From contig NZ_JAMTDQ010000007.1 of the NCBI RefSeq assembly GCF_023806635.1, positions 1 to 39,417 of the forward strand: a stretch of 39,417 nt of DNA, written 5' to 3'. The notes beneath the pieces are model-generated. The model was not told where the DNA came from, did not search any database, and saw only the letters and a program-made list of their open reading frames with translations. The position numbers and the translations under genes were made by a program. This DNA comes from Accumulibacter sp. (GTDB lineage: Bacteria; Pseudomonadota; Gammaproteobacteria; Burkholderiales; Rhodocyclaceae). Within the stretch, counting starts at the first letter, position 1. Every line of letters begins with the position of its first letter. Positions 9,048 to 17,988 of the stretch are shown in pieces.

Positions 9048-9482
9048 ATGGAACTCAATACCGTACAGCCAGCCGAGGGATCCCGGCCGGCAAGAAAGCG
9101 AGTGGGTCGGGGCATCGGGTCCGGCTTCGGCAAGACCTGCGGCCGCGGCCACAAGGGGCAGAAATCGCGCGCAGGTGGGCTGCACAAGGTCGGCTTCGAG
9201 GGCGGGCAGATGCCTTTGCAGCGTCGCCTGCCCAAGCGTGGCTTCAAGTCGCTGACCAGGTCGCGCAACGTCGAGGTTCGCCTGTCTGAAATCGCCCGTT
9301 TGCCGGTCGATGAGATCGATCTCGCGACACTGGTCCAGGCCAGCCTGGTGGCGCAGGATGTGCTGTCGGTGAAGGTCATCCTGTCGGGAACGATCGACCG
9401 CAAGGTCTTGCTCCGCGGCGTTGGAGCGACGGCCGGCGCGCGGGCTGCGATCGAAGCGGCGGGTGGCAGCGTTGCGGAATGA
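9048..9482 (+). CDS. rplO: 50S ribosomal protein L15
   Basis: L15 (144 aa) is a late organiser of the 50S subunit. [20 protein letters not shown] and the glycine-rich [19 protein letters not shown] are diagnostic. A GTG at 9036 in the same frame would overlap rpmD. The ATG at 9048 has GTGAG seven bases upstream and gives the normal family start, so it is preferred. Confidence 0.96.
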   Translation: MELNTVQPAEGSRPARKRVGRGIGSGFGKTCGRGHKGQKSRAGGLHKVGFEGGQMPLQRRLPKRGFKSLTRSRNVEVRLSEIARLPVDEIDLATLVQASLVAQDVLSVKVILSGTIDRKVLLRGVGATAGARAAIEAAGGSVAE

Positions 9483-9505
9483 ACCGGGTTCAGGGGTGAG
9501 TTCTC

Positions 9506-10831
9506 TTGGCAAATAGCGCAAATACGGTCAGCAGGGGCGGCAAGTTCGGCGACCTCAAGCGCCGGCTGTGGTTCCTCGTGGGTGCCTTGCTCGTGTATCG
9601 CATCGGCGCTCACATTCCGGTGCCAGGGATTGATGCGCGGGTCCTCAGCGAGCTGTTCAACCAGCAGCAAGGCGGCATTCTCGGCATGTTCAACATGTTT
9701 TCCGGCGGCGCGCTGTCACGCTTCACGATCTTTGCCCTGGGAATCATGCCGTACATTTCTGCCTCGATCATCATGCAACTGATGACCCATGCCAGCCCCC
9801 AACTCGAGGCGCTCAAGAAGGAAGGCGAGGCTGGGCGGCGCAAGATCACGCAGTACACCCGTTACGGTACCGTCTTCCTCGCGCTCTTCCAGGGTATCGG
9901 CATCGCGGTTGCCGTCGAGGCTCAACCCGGGCTGGTTCTGGAGCCGGGAATGATGTTCCGCCTCGTGACGGTCGTCACACTGGTGACGGGCACGATGTTC
10001 CTGATGTGGCTCGGAGAACAGGTGACCGAGCGTGGGCTCGGCAACGGCATCTCCATCATCATCTTTGCTGGCATCGCGGCCGGCTTGCCAAACGCCATTG
10101 GCGGGCTTCTGGAACTGGTCCGTACGGGTGCGATGCATCCGCTGACCGCGCTTGTGATCTGCGTCCTGGTGGTACTCGTTACGGCCTTCGTCGTCTTCGT
10201 CGAGCGTGGGCAGCGCAAGATTCTGGTCAATTACGCCAAGCGGCAGGTCGGGAACAAGATATACGGTGGTCAGAGTTCGCACCTGCCACTGAAGCTGAAC
10301 ATGGCCGGCGTGATTCCGCCGATTTTCGCCTCGTCGATCATCCTCTTCCCGGGGACCCTCGCCGGGTGGTTTGGCTCTGGCGAATCCGTGCGCTGGCTGA
10401 AGGACGTTGCCGGCGCCCTCTCGCCGGGGCAGCCGATCTACGTCATGCTCTATGCGGCGGCCATCGTCTTCTTCTGTTTCTTTTATACGGCACTGGTCTT
10501 CAATTCCAAGGAGACAGCCGACAACCTCAAACGGAGCGGCGCGTTCGTGCCCGGCATCCGGCCGGGAGACCAGACTGCGCGTTACATCGACAGGATTCTG
10601 ATGCGGTTGACCCTGGTTGGCGCTGTCTACATCACCATCGTCTGCCTGCTGCCGGAGTTTCTGATTCTCAAGTGGAACGTGCCGTTTTATTTTGGCGGCA
10701 CTTCACTGCTGATCATTGTCGTGGTGACCATGGATTTCATGACCCAGGTGCAAGCCTACGCCATGTCGCACCAGTACGAGAGCCTGCTGAAGAAGGCGAA
10801 CTTCAAGGGCTCCGGCCTGGCGGCGAAATAG
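9506..10831 (+). CDS. secY: Preprotein translocase subunit SecY
   Basis: SecY (441 aa) is the channel of the Sec translocon in the inner membrane. Ten hydrophobic segments can be followed. IPVPGID (first periplasmic loop) and the cytoplasmic loop [20 protein letters not shown] are conserved signatures. The start is a TTG at 9506 (then ANSANTVS) because AGGGGTGAG lies five bases before it and no ATG fits near the conserved N-terminus. It is a usual member of the spc operon and ends one base before infA. Confidence 0.97.
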   Translation: MANSANTVSRGGKFGDLKRRLWFLVGALLVYRIGAHIPVPGIDARVLSELFNQQQGGILGMFNMFSGGALSRFTIFALGIMPYISASIIMQLMTHASPQLEALKKEGEAGRRKITQYTRYGTVFLALFQGIGIAVAVEAQPGLVLEPGMMFRLVTVVTLVTGTMFLMWLGEQVTERGLGNGISIIIFAGIAAGLPNAIGGLLELVRTGAMHPLTALVICVLVVLVTAFVVFVERGQRKILVNYAKRQVGNKIYGGQSSHLPLKLNMAGVIPPIFASSIILFPGTLAGWFGSGESVRWLKDVAGALSPGQPIYVMLYAAAIVFFCFFYTALVFNSKETADNLKRSGAFVPGIRPGDQTARYIDRILMRLTLVGAVYITIVCLLPEFLILKWNVPFYFGGTSLLIIVVVTMDFMTQVQAYAMSHQYESLLKKANFKGSGLAAK

Positions 10832-10832
10832 G

Positions 10833-11051
10833 ATGGCAAAGGAAGACTTGATAGAAATGCAGGGAGAGGTCGTCGAGAACCTCCCCAACGCCACCTTCAG
10901 GGTGAAGCTCGAAAACGGTCACATGGTGCTCGGTTTCATTTCGGGGAAGATGCGGATGCATTACATCCGGATACTGCCGGGCGACAAGGTGACGGTGCAA
11001 CTGACTCCGTACGACCTGAGTCGCGCGCGCATCGTCTTCCGCGCCAAGTGA
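10833..11051 (+). CDS. infA: Translation initiation factor IF-1
   Basis: IF-1 (72 aa) is an OB-fold protein that occupies the A site during initiation. [38 protein letters not shown] and [16 protein letters not shown] are the conserved blocks. The ATG follows the secY stop by one base. In E. coli infA is elsewhere; its place between secY and rpmJ is common in betaproteobacteria and Gram-positive bacteria. Confidence 0.97.
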   Translation: MAKEDLIEMQGEVVENLPNATFRVKLENGHMVLGFISGKMRMHYIRILPGDKVTVQLTPYDLSRARIVFRAK

Positions 11052-11118
11052 AGAATCTCTACGCAACAATTCGGCGAAAGGCTGGCTGCGCCTTGGTCCG
11101 GAAAATCAGGAGTCGACC

Positions 11119-11232
11119 ATGAAAGTGCTGGCATCCGTTAAGCGCATCTGCCGGAAATGCAAGATCATTCGGCGGCACGGCATCGTGCGTGTGATTTGTG
11201 CCGACCAACGTCACAAACAGCGGCAGGGTTGA
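11119..11232 (+). CDS. rpmJ: 50S ribosomal protein L36
   Basis: L36 has only 37 codons and is easily missed. The translation runs [15 protein letters not shown], then [22 protein letters not shown]. Cys11, Cys14, Cys27 and His32 form the zinc ribbon, so this is the zinc-binding form. It sits between infA and rpsM as expected, with a CAGGAG ribosome binding site seven bases before the ATG. The 67 bases before it hold no other gene. Confidence 0.96.
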   Translation: MKVLASVKRICRKCKIIRRHGIVRVICADQRHKQRQG

Positions 11233-11236
11233 GCGC

Positions 11237-11278
11237 GACGAGTCACCGTGGTGAGTCGTCAGACGTTCGAACTATAAT
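11237..11278 (+). promoter_or_regulatory. Hairpin and promoter of the alpha operon
   Basis: GACGAGTCACC (11237-11247) and GGTGAGTCGTC (11250-11260) can pair with one internal mismatch, directly after the rpmJ stop. A perfect TATAAT follows at 11273-11278, 30 bases before the rpsM ATG. No good -35 hexamer is visible (GTGAGT at 11251, spacer 16), and the hairpin overlaps that position. The leader would be only about 25 bases, too short for the S4-binding pseudoknot known in E. coli. Confidence 0.5.
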
Positions 11279-11308
11279 TCGAAGTTTCGTTTCTATTGGG
11301 GTGAATCG

Positions 11309-11671
11309 ATGGCCCGCATCGCAGGCGTAAACCTCCCTAACCACCAGCATGCCGAGATCGCGCTGACCGCCATCTACGGGATCGGGCGTTCGCGCGCACA
11401 GAAGATTTGTGAGGCTGCTGGGGTTGTCCGTTCAACCAAGATGAAGGATCTCAGCGAGGCCGAGCTGGAACGGTTGCGTGACGAGATCGGCAGGTACACC
11501 GTTGAAGGGGACCTGCGCCGCGAAGTGACCATGAGCATCAAGCGCCTGATGGACCTCGGCTGCTATCGGGGCCTGCGCCATCGCAAGGGGCTGCCGTCGC
11601 GTGGCCAGCGCACGCGCACCAATGCGCGGACGCGCAAGGGCCCACGCAAGCCGATCGCCGGCAAGAAATGA
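11309..11671 (+). CDS. rpsM: 30S ribosomal protein S13
   Basis: S13 (120 aa) lies in the 30S head and makes bridges to L5 and the P-site t[36 protein letters not shown] and the basic tail [20 protein letters not shown] are diagnostic. It is the first gene of the alpha operon, with GGGGTGA upstream of the ATG. Confidence 0.98.
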   Translation: MARIAGVNLPNHQHAEIALTAIYGIGRSRAQKICEAAGVVRSTKMKDLSEAELERLRDEIGRYTVEGDLRREVTMSIKRLMDLGCYRGLRHRKGLPSRGQRTRTNARTRKGPRKPIAGKK

Positions 11672-11691
11672 TCCGCAACTAGGACCCAAAG

Positions 11692-12087
11692 ATGGCCAAG
11701 ACCGCTACAAAAGTTCGCAAGAAAGTCAAGATCAGGAAAAACGTGGCTGAGGGCGTCGCTCACATCCACGCTTCGTTCAACAACACGATCATCACGATCA
11801 CCGATCGCCAGGGGAACGCCCTGTCATGGGCGACCTCGGGCGGTGCCGGCTTCAAGGGCTCACGCAAGAGCACACCATTTGCGGCGCAGGTCGCCGCCGA
11901 GGCTGCTGGCCGGGTGGCGGTCGAGTGTGGTGTGAAGAATCTCGAGGTGCGCATCAAGGGACCTGGCCCCGGGCGGGAATCATCGGTCCGTGCGCTGAAC
12001 GCATTGGGAATGAAGATCACGGCGATCACCGACGTCACGCCGATCCCGCACAACGGCTGCCGGCCGCCCAAGAGGCGTCGGATTTAA
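11692..12087 (+). CDS. rpsK: 30S ribosomal protein S11
   Basis: S11 (131 aa) forms part of the 30S platform near the E site. [20 protein letters not shown], the [18 protein letters not shown] block and the end [18 protein letters not shown] are characteristic, including the Asn-Gly site that is known to form isoaspartate in E. coli S11. It follows rpsM by 20 bases and precedes rpsD by 11. Confidence 0.98.
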   Translation: MAKTATKVRKKVKIRKNVAEGVAHIHASFNNTIITITDRQGNALSWATSGGAGFKGSRKSTPFAAQVAAEAAGRVAVECGVKNLEVRIKGPGPGRESSVRALNALGMKITAITDVTPIPHNGCRPPKRRRI

Positions 12088-12098
12088 GGAGAAGAAAA

Positions 12099-12728
12099 GT
12101 GGCTCGCAATCTCGATCCGAAATGCCGCCAGTGTCGCCGTGAAGGCGAGAAGCTGTTCCTCAAGGGCGAAAAGTGCTTCACGGACAAGTGCGCCATCGAA
12201 CGGCGCTCCTACGCACCCGGGCAACACGGCCAGAAGTCCGGCCAGCGCTTGTCCGACTACGGCGTCCACCTGCGCGAGAAGCAGAAGATTCGGCGTATCT
12301 ATGGCGTTCTCGAGGGGCAGTTCCGCAAGGTGTATCAGGAAGCCGACCGCCGTCGCGGGGTTACCGGCGAAGTGCTCCTGCAACTGCTGGAGTCGCGTCT
12401 GGACAGTGTCTGTTACCGCATGGGTTTTGCCGCATCACGCTCGGAGTCGCGCCAGGTGGTTCGACACAACGGCGTCCTCGTCAATGGCAGAAGAGTCAAC
12501 ATCCCTTCGTATCAAGTGCGCCCGGGAGATGTGGTCGAGGTCTGTGAAAAGACAAAGGGGCAGTTGCGGGTCAAGGCTGCTCTGGCGGCGGCGGAGGCCC
12601 GGGGCTTTCCGGCCTGGGTCGAGGTGGACGCCAAGGCAGCCAAGGGGACCTACAAGGCCAATCCCGAGCGGAGCGAGTTGCCGCCGACCATCAACGAGAG
12701 TCTGGTGATCGAACTGTATTCGAAGTAA
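12099..12728 (+). CDS. rpsD: 30S ribosomal protein S4
   Basis: S4 (209 aa, the E. coli length is 206) nucleates 16S 5'-domain assembly and in E. coli represses the alpha operon. The start is a GTG at 12099 with AAGGAG upstream, giving [16 protein letters not shown]. The same frame is open far upstream within rpsK but that part is not S4-like. The cysteines of CRQC and of GEKCFTDKC form a zinc site. The S4 RNA-binding domain ([20 protein letters not shown]) is intact. Confidence 0.97.
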   Translation: MARNLDPKCRQCRREGEKLFLKGEKCFTDKCAIERRSYAPGQHGQKSGQRLSDYGVHLREKQKIRRIYGVLEGQFRKVYQEADRRRGVTGEVLLQLLESRLDSVCYRMGFAASRSESRQVVRHNGVLVNGRRVNIPSYQVRPGDVVEVCEKTKGQLRVKAALAAAEARGFPAWVEVDAKAAKGTYKANPERSELPPTINESLVIELYSK

Positions 12729-12767
12729 GGGCGTCAGGGCTCGAAGGAATCAGGCAAAGGACTGTAC

Positions 12768-13742
12768 ATGCAAAGCAGTGGACTGTTTAAACCGCGCATC
12801 ATCGATGTGCAGAGCTTGTCGCCGGTGCATGCACGCGTGGTGATGGAGCCGTTCGAGCGCGGCTACGGGCACACCCTGGGCAATGCGTTGCGCCGGATTC
12901 TGCTGTCGTCGATGCCCGGATACGCGCCGACCGAAGTGAGTATCGAGGGGGTGCTGCACGAGTATTCGACGATCGACGGCGTGCAGGAAGACGTCGTGGA
13001 CATCATGCTCAACCTCAAGGGGGTGGTCTTCAAGCTGCACAACCGGGAAGAGGTCGTTCTGCACCTGCGCAAGGAGGGCAAGGGAGTGGTCAGGGCTGGC
13101 GACATCGAGGTCACACACGATGTCGAAATCATCAACCCCGAGCACGTCATTGCCCATCTTTCGGCTGGTGGCAAGCTGGCGATGGAAATGAAGGTCGAGC
13201 GTTCACGCGGCTACCTGGCAGGCAATCTGCGCGACATCGGTGACGGCTCGAAGAATATCGGCAAACTCGTCCTCGACGCTTCCTTCAGCCCGGTTCGTCG
13301 GGTGAGCTACGCGGTGGAGAGCGCTCGCGTCGAGCAGCGCACTGACCTCGACAAGCTGGTCATGGACATCGAGACGAACGGTGCCATCGAGCCCGAGGAG
13401 GCGATTCGCACCGCGGCACGGATCCTGATGGAGCAGCTTTCGGTGTTCGCCGATCTTGCCGGGACCGCGATGCCCGTGGAGTACCAGAAGACGATCCAGG
13501 TCGATCCCCTGCTGCTGCGACCGGTGGACGACCTCGAGTTGACCGTCCGCTCGGCCAACTGTCTGAAGGCGGAAAATATCTACTACATCGGTGATCTGAT
13601 CCAGAGAACCGAAAACGAGTTGCTGAAGACACCCAATCTGGGACGCAAGTCGCTCAATGAAATCAAGGAAGTGTTGGCTGCCCGCGGCCTGACCCTGGGG
13701 ATGAAGCTCGAGAACTGGCCACCGGCCGGCCTCGACAAGTGA
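12768..13742 (+). CDS. rpoA: RNA polymerase alpha subunit
   Basis: Alpha (324 aa) dimerises to nucleate RNA polymerase assembly and contacts UP elements and activators with its C-terminal domain. The N-terminal domain shows [20 protein letters not shown] (residues 28-47). The C-terminal domain shows [20 protein letters not shown] near residues 286-305. Length and order (rpsD-rpoA-rplQ) are normal. Its position ties RNA polymerase supply to ribosome synthesis. Confidence 0.98.
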   Translation: MQSSGLFKPRIIDVQSLSPVHARVVMEPFERGYGHTLGNALRRILLSSMPGYAPTEVSIEGVLHEYSTIDGVQEDVVDIMLNLKGVVFKLHNREEVVLHLRKEGKGVVRAGDIEVTHDVEIINPEHVIAHLSAGGKLAMEMKVERSRGYLAGNLRDIGDGSKNIGKLVLDASFSPVRRVSYAVESARVEQRTDLDKLVMDIETNGAIEPEEAIRTAARILMEQLSVFADLAGTAMPVEYQKTIQVDPLLLRPVDDLELTVRSANCLKAENIYYIGDLIQRTENELLKTPNLGRKSLNEIKEVLAARGLTLGMKLENWPPAGLDK

Positions 13743-13772
13743 GCAGCCGGAAAAGAACAGGAAGGAACTGAT

Positions 13773-14168
13773 ATGCGTCACCGTTTGGGTCTTCGCAAAC
13801 TGAACCGGACCAGCTCTCACAGGCTGGCCATGCTGCAGAACATGAGTGTGTCACTCTTGCGCTCGGAGGTCATCAAGACGACGCTGCCAAAAGCCAAGGA
13901 ACTGCGGCGCGTGGTCGAGCCGATCATCACCCTGGGCAAGAAGCCGAGTGTGGCCAACCGCCGGCTGGCGTTCGCTCGCTTGCGCGACCGCGACATGGTG
14001 GTGAAGGTCTTCGATGAACTCGGCCCGCGCTACGCGACACGCAACGGTGGTTACCTGCGGATTTTGAAGTGCGGCTTCCGCGAAGGCGACAATGCGCCGA
14101 TGGCTCTTGTCGAGTTGCTCGACCGGCCGCTCAACGAAGGCGAGGCCACCTCGGCGAAGGGCGACTGA
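13773..14168 (+). CDS. rplQ: 50S ribosomal protein L17
   Basis: L17 (131 aa) is at the bottom of the 50S subunit near the tunnel exit. [20 protein letters not shown], then [20 protein letters not shown] and the closing [11 protein letters not shown], are diagnostic. It is the last gene of the alpha operon and is followed after 25 bases by a strong hairpin terminator. Confidence 0.98.
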   Translation: MRHRLGLRKLNRTSSHRLAMLQNMSVSLLRSEVIKTTLPKAKELRRVVEPIITLGKKPSVANRRLAFARLRDRDMVVKVFDELGPRYATRNGGYLRILKCGFREGDNAPMALVELLDRPLNEGEATSAKGD

Positions 14169-14193
14169 TCGCTCGGCGGGCAATGCGCCAACG

Positions 14194-14223
14194 AAGCCAG
14201 GCCGCCTTGCGCCTGGCTTTTTC
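14194..14223 (+). terminator. Terminator of the alpha operon
   Basis: AAGCCAGGC (14194-14202) and GCCTGGCTT (14211-14219) form a perfect 9-bp stem around an 8-base loop, followed by TTTTC. It lies 25 bases after the rplQ stop and 10 bases before the end of the convergent ABC exporter gene. It fits an intrinsic terminator for the ribosomal block. The minus-strand T-run is poor. Confidence 0.88.
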
Positions 14224-14232
14224 TTGCTGGCG

Positions 14233-16068
14233 TCAGGTGGCCTGCGCGCTGCCCTTTGGCGGCGCCTCAGCACCGGTTTCCTCGAGCTGCTGCAGCGTCC
14301 ACATGTGGGCGTAGGTGCCTGCGGACTCGAGCAGCTGCTGATGCGTTCCGCGTTCGACGATGCGGCCCGTGTCCATGACGAGTATCTCGTCGGCGTTCAT
14401 GATCGTAGACAGACGATGCGCGATGACCAGAGTCGTGCGGCCGTGCGCGGCGCGCTCCAGACTCGTCTGGATGGCCTTTTCGGTCTTCGAGTCGAGCGCT
14501 GACGTCGCCTCGTCGAAGATCAGGACCGGCGGGTTCTTGAGGATCGCGCGGGCGATTGCCACCCGCTGCTTCTCTCCCCCCGACAGCTTCAGCCCCCTCT
14601 CGCCGACGCGCGTTTCATAACCCAGCGGCAACTGGTCGATGAAGGTCGCGAGTTGCGCCGCCGCCGCGGCTGCGAGAACCTGCGAGCGGTCGGCGCCGGG
14701 GTTGCCGTACTGAATGTTGTAGTAGATGGTGTCGTTGAACAGCACGGTGTCCTGCGGCACGATGCCGACTGCCGCGCGCAGGCTGGCCTGCGTCAAGTGG
14801 CGGAGATCGCGGCCGTTGACCAGAATGGCGCCGGCAGTGACATCGTAGAAACGGAAGAGCAGACGCGCGAGCGTCGACTTGCCGGAGCCGGATTCGCCGA
14901 CGACGGCGACCGTGCGGCCGGCAGGAATCGAGAACTCCACCCCGCGCAGGATCTGCCGGTTGGCTTCGTAGGAGAAGTCCACCGCGGCGAAGCGGATCGC
15001 CACAGGCCCGTCGGCGAGGCTGACTGCGTCCGGCGAATCGCTGATCTCCCGATTGACCGCCAGCAGGTCGAAGAGTCGCTCGATGTCGGCGAGCGCCTGC
15101 CGGATCTCGCGATAGACGACGCCGAGGAAATTGAGCGGCATGTAGAGCTGCACGAGAAACGCGTTGACCAGTACCAGATCGCCGATCGTCATCCTGCCTT
15201 CGACGACGCCGGTGGCAGCTCGCCACATCATTGCCGTCACGCCGACTGCGATGATTCCCTGCTGTCCCAGGTTGAGCCACGAGAGCGACAGCTGGCTGCG
15301 CGTGGCGGCCTCCTCCCAGAGTTGCATCTGCTGATCGTAGCGCCGGGCCTCGTAGTCCTCGTTGTTGAAGTACTTGACGGTTTCGCAGTTCAGCAGGCTG
15401 TCGATTGCCCGCGTGTTGGCTGCCGAATCGGTCTCGTTGAGCTTGCGGCGAAGCATGATTCGCCAGTTGCTGACGCTCACCGTGAAGATGACGTAGGCGA
15501 CCAGCGAGGCGATCGTGATCAGTGCCAGGCTGATGTCGTAGCGCAGCAGCAGGATGGTGAGAACGATGCTGATCTCGACCAGAGTGGGCAGGATCGAGTA
15601 GAGCGTATAGCTGATCAGGCTGGAGATCGACCGGCTGCCACGTTCGATGTCGCGTGAAACTCCTCCGGTTTGCCGTTCCAGGTGAAAGCGCAGCGAGAGG
15701 TCGTGCAGGTGACGGAAGACCTCGAGAGCGATGCGCCGGACGGCGCGCTGGGTGACGCGGGCAAAAAGAATCTCACGCAACTCGGCGAACAAGGAAGCGG
15801 AGAAACGCAAGGCACCGTAGAGCAGGAGGAGCGCTGCCGGCAGGATGAGCGCTTGTTGTGGTCCGGTGAGACCGTCGATCATCTCCTTGAAGATCAGCGG
15901 CACACTGACGTTGGCGATCTTCGCTCCAACCAGACAGGACAACGCCAGCAGGAATCGCCACTTGTGCTGCCAGAGGTAGGGCAGAAGCCTGCCGAGTGTC
16001 GCTGCGACAGGCGCAGCGCCGGCCGCAGGCCTGTCGCCGGCTGGGTAGTCAGAAGCAGTACGGCGCAT
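14233..16068 (-). CDS. Atm1-family ABC exporter (half transporter)
   Basis: A 611-aa half ABC transporter with an N-terminal six-helix membrane domain (about residues 35-330) and a C-terminal ATPase. Walker A is GESGSGKST at 391-399 (Lys397), the signature LSGGE at 495-499, Walker B with Asp519 and Glu520, and the H-loop in LVIAHRLST. Wording such as DTIYYNIQYG, ATSALDSKTEKAIQ and the membrane-domain block ETVKYFNNE is typical of the Atm1/ABCB7 group. Bacterial members of that group export glutathione conjugates or metal-thiol complexes and give metal resistance. The substrate here is not known. The start at 16068 (MRRTASDYPAG) is chosen because the open frame beyond it does not resemble the family. 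It converges on the ribosomal block. Confidence 0.88.
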   Translation of the reverse strand: MRRTASDYPAGDRPAAGAAPVAATLGRLLPYLWQHKWRFLLALSCLVGAKIANVSVPLIFKEMIDGLTGPQQALILPAALLLLYGALRFSASLFAELREILFARVTQRAVRRIALEVFRHLHDLSLRFHLERQTGGVSRDIERGSRSISSLISYTLYSILPTLVEISIVLTILLLRYDISLALITIASLVAYVIFTVSVSNWRIMLRRKLNETDSAANTRAIDSLLNCETVKYFNNEDYEARRYDQQMQLWEEAATRSQLSLSWLNLGQQGIIAVGVTAMMWRAATGVVEGRMTIGDLVLVNAFLVQLYMPLNFLGVVYREIRQALADIERLFDLLAVNREISDSPDAVSLADGPVAIRFAAVDFSYEANRQILRGVEFSIPAGRTVAVVGESGSGKSTLARLLFRFYDVTAGAILVNGRDLRHLTQASLRAAVGIVPQDTVLFNDTIYYNIQYGNPGADRSQVLAAAAAAQLATFIDQLPLGYETRVGERGLKLSGGEKQRVAIARAILKNPPVLIFDEATSALDSKTEKAIQTSLERAAHGRTTLVIAHRLSTIMNADEILVMDTGRIVERGTHQQLLESAGTYAHMWTLQQLEETGAEAPPKGSAQAT

Positions 16069-16113
16069 CGGCAGGTGGCTCGATCGGGTCAATGACCCCG
16101 GCAGTATGACCTG

Positions 16114-16473
16114 TTGCCAATGGCGGTCAACAAGTGCCGACACGTGTTGCCGAGCGACCTCAGGCGGATTCGGCACTACGGTCTGCTGGCATCGGCGGCG
16201 AAGGCAACGAAGCTGGCATTGGTGCGGCAGGCCTTCTCGGATCCGGCACGCGATGCGCTGGTCACGGCGACGGTGGAGGAGTTCCGGCAGCGCTTCGGTC
16301 GCGCCGGGTGGGCGTGCTGTCCCCGCTGTCACGACGGGCGCGTCGTCCCGACAGCAGTGATTCAGCCGCTTTCAGGCCGTCCGGGCCTGGCTGGCGGCTT
16401 GGCCGGTTGCGCGCGACGCTTGGCACCCCATACAGGGTATCGCAGGGAGCCAGAAATGCCCGGGTGGTATTGA
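16114..16473 (+). mobile_element. Remnant of an IS91-family transposase (C-terminal part)
   Basis: Translation from about 16126 gives CRHVLPSDLRRIRHYGLLAS, then AAKATKLALVRQAF, and later CPRCHDGRVVP. HVLP-x-RIRHYGLL followed by a CxxC pair is the recognisable C-terminal part of IS91-type Y2 (HUH) transposases (PF04986). A stop codon stands at 16093, and the N-terminal zinc and catalytic tyrosine regions are absent, so this is a dead fragment of roughly 110 codons. It begins about 50 bases upstream of the divergent ABC exporter start and ends close to the K+-channel gene. No terminal oriIS/terIS sequences could be identified. Confidence 0.6.
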
Positions 16474-16489
16474 CGGGCTGACCTGCGGC

Positions 16490-16945
16490 TCAAACGTCCG
16501 GGCTGCGACCCTCGACGTGCATCCGGGTCAGGTGCTGCAGGATGGCCACCAACGCGGCACTGCTCAGGCCAAGCATCAGGATTCCGTTGAGCGCTTCGAG
16601 GGGACCGAGAAGCTTCCGGTCGGTGCTCATCACCACGTCGCCATAGCCCAGCGAAGTGAAGTTGACGCCCGAATGGTAGACCGCCTCGTAAAACACCGGA
16701 AACTCGCCCAGAACGAAGAACAACGCTCCCCAAAGCATGATCTGCAGGAAGTTGCCGAGCATCATGATCAGCATTGCAACCAGCAGCGCAACGATTCCCT
16801 CGATCAGTCCGCTGCTTCTCCTCGGTCGGCGAGGCGTACCCATGACGCGACGAACACTCCAGAAGGTGAACGTGACCTGCAGGATGAGGCACATCATCAT
16901 CGTCATCAGGCCAATGGCCAGATCCACCAGAATCATGTCAGCCAC
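16490..16945 (-). CDS. Small potassium-channel-like membrane protein
   Basis: A 151-aa membrane protein with hydrophobic segments near residues 5-28, 48-78 and 118-140 and a pore loop between the last two. Residues 97-103 (TSLGYGD) match the TxGYGD selectivity filter of potassium channels (ion_trans_2 type), with one extra small difference (Ser-Leu before GYG). There is no RCK or other cytosolic regulatory domain. It is the last gene of the minus-strand operon and its start overlaps the DUF2955-type gene by eight bases. The filter makes K+ conduction plausible; ion selectivity is inferred, not shown. Confidence 0.75.
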   Translation of the reverse strand: MADMILVDLAIGLMTMMMCLILQVTFTFWSVRRVMGTPRRPRRSSGLIEGIVALLVAMLIMMLGNFLQIMLWGALFFVLGEFPVFYEAVYHSGVNFTSLGYGDVVMSTDRKLLGPLEALNGILMLGLSSAALVAILQHLTRMHVEGRSPDV

Positions 16946-17981
16946 CCTCTCGACCGCTGCGGAAGAAAAGTGCTTCGGGTCTCGACGCCCGCCAGCGTTC
17001 GAGCAACCAGACCGTCACCCAGGCGTACAGCGCGACGCCGACGAACAGCCCGACGCGGACGGCGGATGCCGCCAACACGCCCGTACCGCCGGCGCTGTCC
17101 TCGATCGCCGGGCCGAGCAGGATCAGCATGGTCATCAGCGCATCGTTCCAGAACACCGGCGGGAAGGCCGTGCGCCTGACCTGGAAGAGCCGTGCGCCAG
17201 CCCACAGGGCGGCCGCCATCATCCACAGCAGCAGCATCCACAGGCTGGGCCAGAGCGACAGTCCGAACCACACGACGAGGGCCATCGCCGCCCCCATCAG
17301 GGTCGACCCGACCAGTTCCCTGCCGGCCGAGCGGGTGTCGGTCAGGCCCGCCTGCTGCCCGAGGGTGGCGGTCTTCATGATCGCCGCCAAGTAAAACGAG
17401 GGGTTGGTCAGCGCCAGGACGAACACCGGCATCACCACCAGCGTGCCGCGCAGCGCGATCCAGCTCGCCGTCTCACGGCTGGGGGGCGGCGCCTTGGCGG
17501 CCTTCGCCACCGCCCCCGGCGCGTCGGGAAAGAAGGCGTGCGACAGGCTGCTCACCAGGCCGCCGACCGCGATCCCGGCGGCGATCGTCACGCTGATCAC
17601 CGTCACCAGTGCCTGCTCGGCGACGCCGGCGACCGGGATCAGTGTGAACACCACGACCAGCAGCATGGTCAGCGGGTTGCCGGTGCGGATGCCGAAGAAG
17701 AACAGCGCGTACAGGATTGCGCCGGTCAGCAGGACCGCCGCCAGCGCGTAGTTCTCCAGCAACGGGACCATCAGCACCCCCGTCACCAGCAGGCCGGCGA
17801 GCAGCAGGGCGAAGGCCGCCGCCTTGAGCGGCGGAATCGGCGGGCCGGGCTTGCAGAGGACGATCATCGCCAGCAGGCAGACCACGTGCGGCATCTGCAG
17901 CCCGAATCCGTAGGCGACCAGCACAGACAGGCCGAGGCCTACCGCCAGCCGCAGCACCGCCTTTTCCGCCGGCGCGATCAT
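16938..17981 (-). CDS. DUF2955-type inner membrane protein of a tripartite export system
   Basis: A 347-aa very hydrophobic protein with two sets of transmembrane helices separated by a hydrophilic stretch near residues 155-175 (FFPDAPGAVAKAAKAPPPSRE). This layout resembles the DUF2955/FUSC-like proteins that pair with HlyD-type adaptors, related in plan to AaeB aromatic-acid exporters. It starts seven bases after the HlyD-type gene ends. It would be the inner membrane part of the exporter formed with the next two genes. The family name is from recall, so it is less certain than the fold type. Confidence 0.68.
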   Translation of the reverse strand: MIAPAEKAVLRLAVGLGLSVLVAYGFGLQMPHVVCLLAMIVLCKPGPPIPPLKAAAFALLLAGLLVTGVLMVPLLENYALAAVLLTGAILYALFFFGIRTGNPLTMLLVVVFTLIPVAGVAEQALVTVISVTIAAGIAVGGLVSSLSHAFFPDAPGAVAKAAKAPPPSRETASWIALRGTLVVMPVFVLALTNPSFYLAAIMKTATLGQQAGLTDTRSAGRELVGSTLMGAAMALVVWFGLSLWPSLWMLLLWMMAAALWAGARLFQVRRTAFPPVFWNDALMTMLILLGPAIEDSAGGTGVLAASAVRVGLFVGVALYAWVTVWLLERWRASRPEALFFRSGREGG

Positions 17982-17988
17982 GCTCCGC

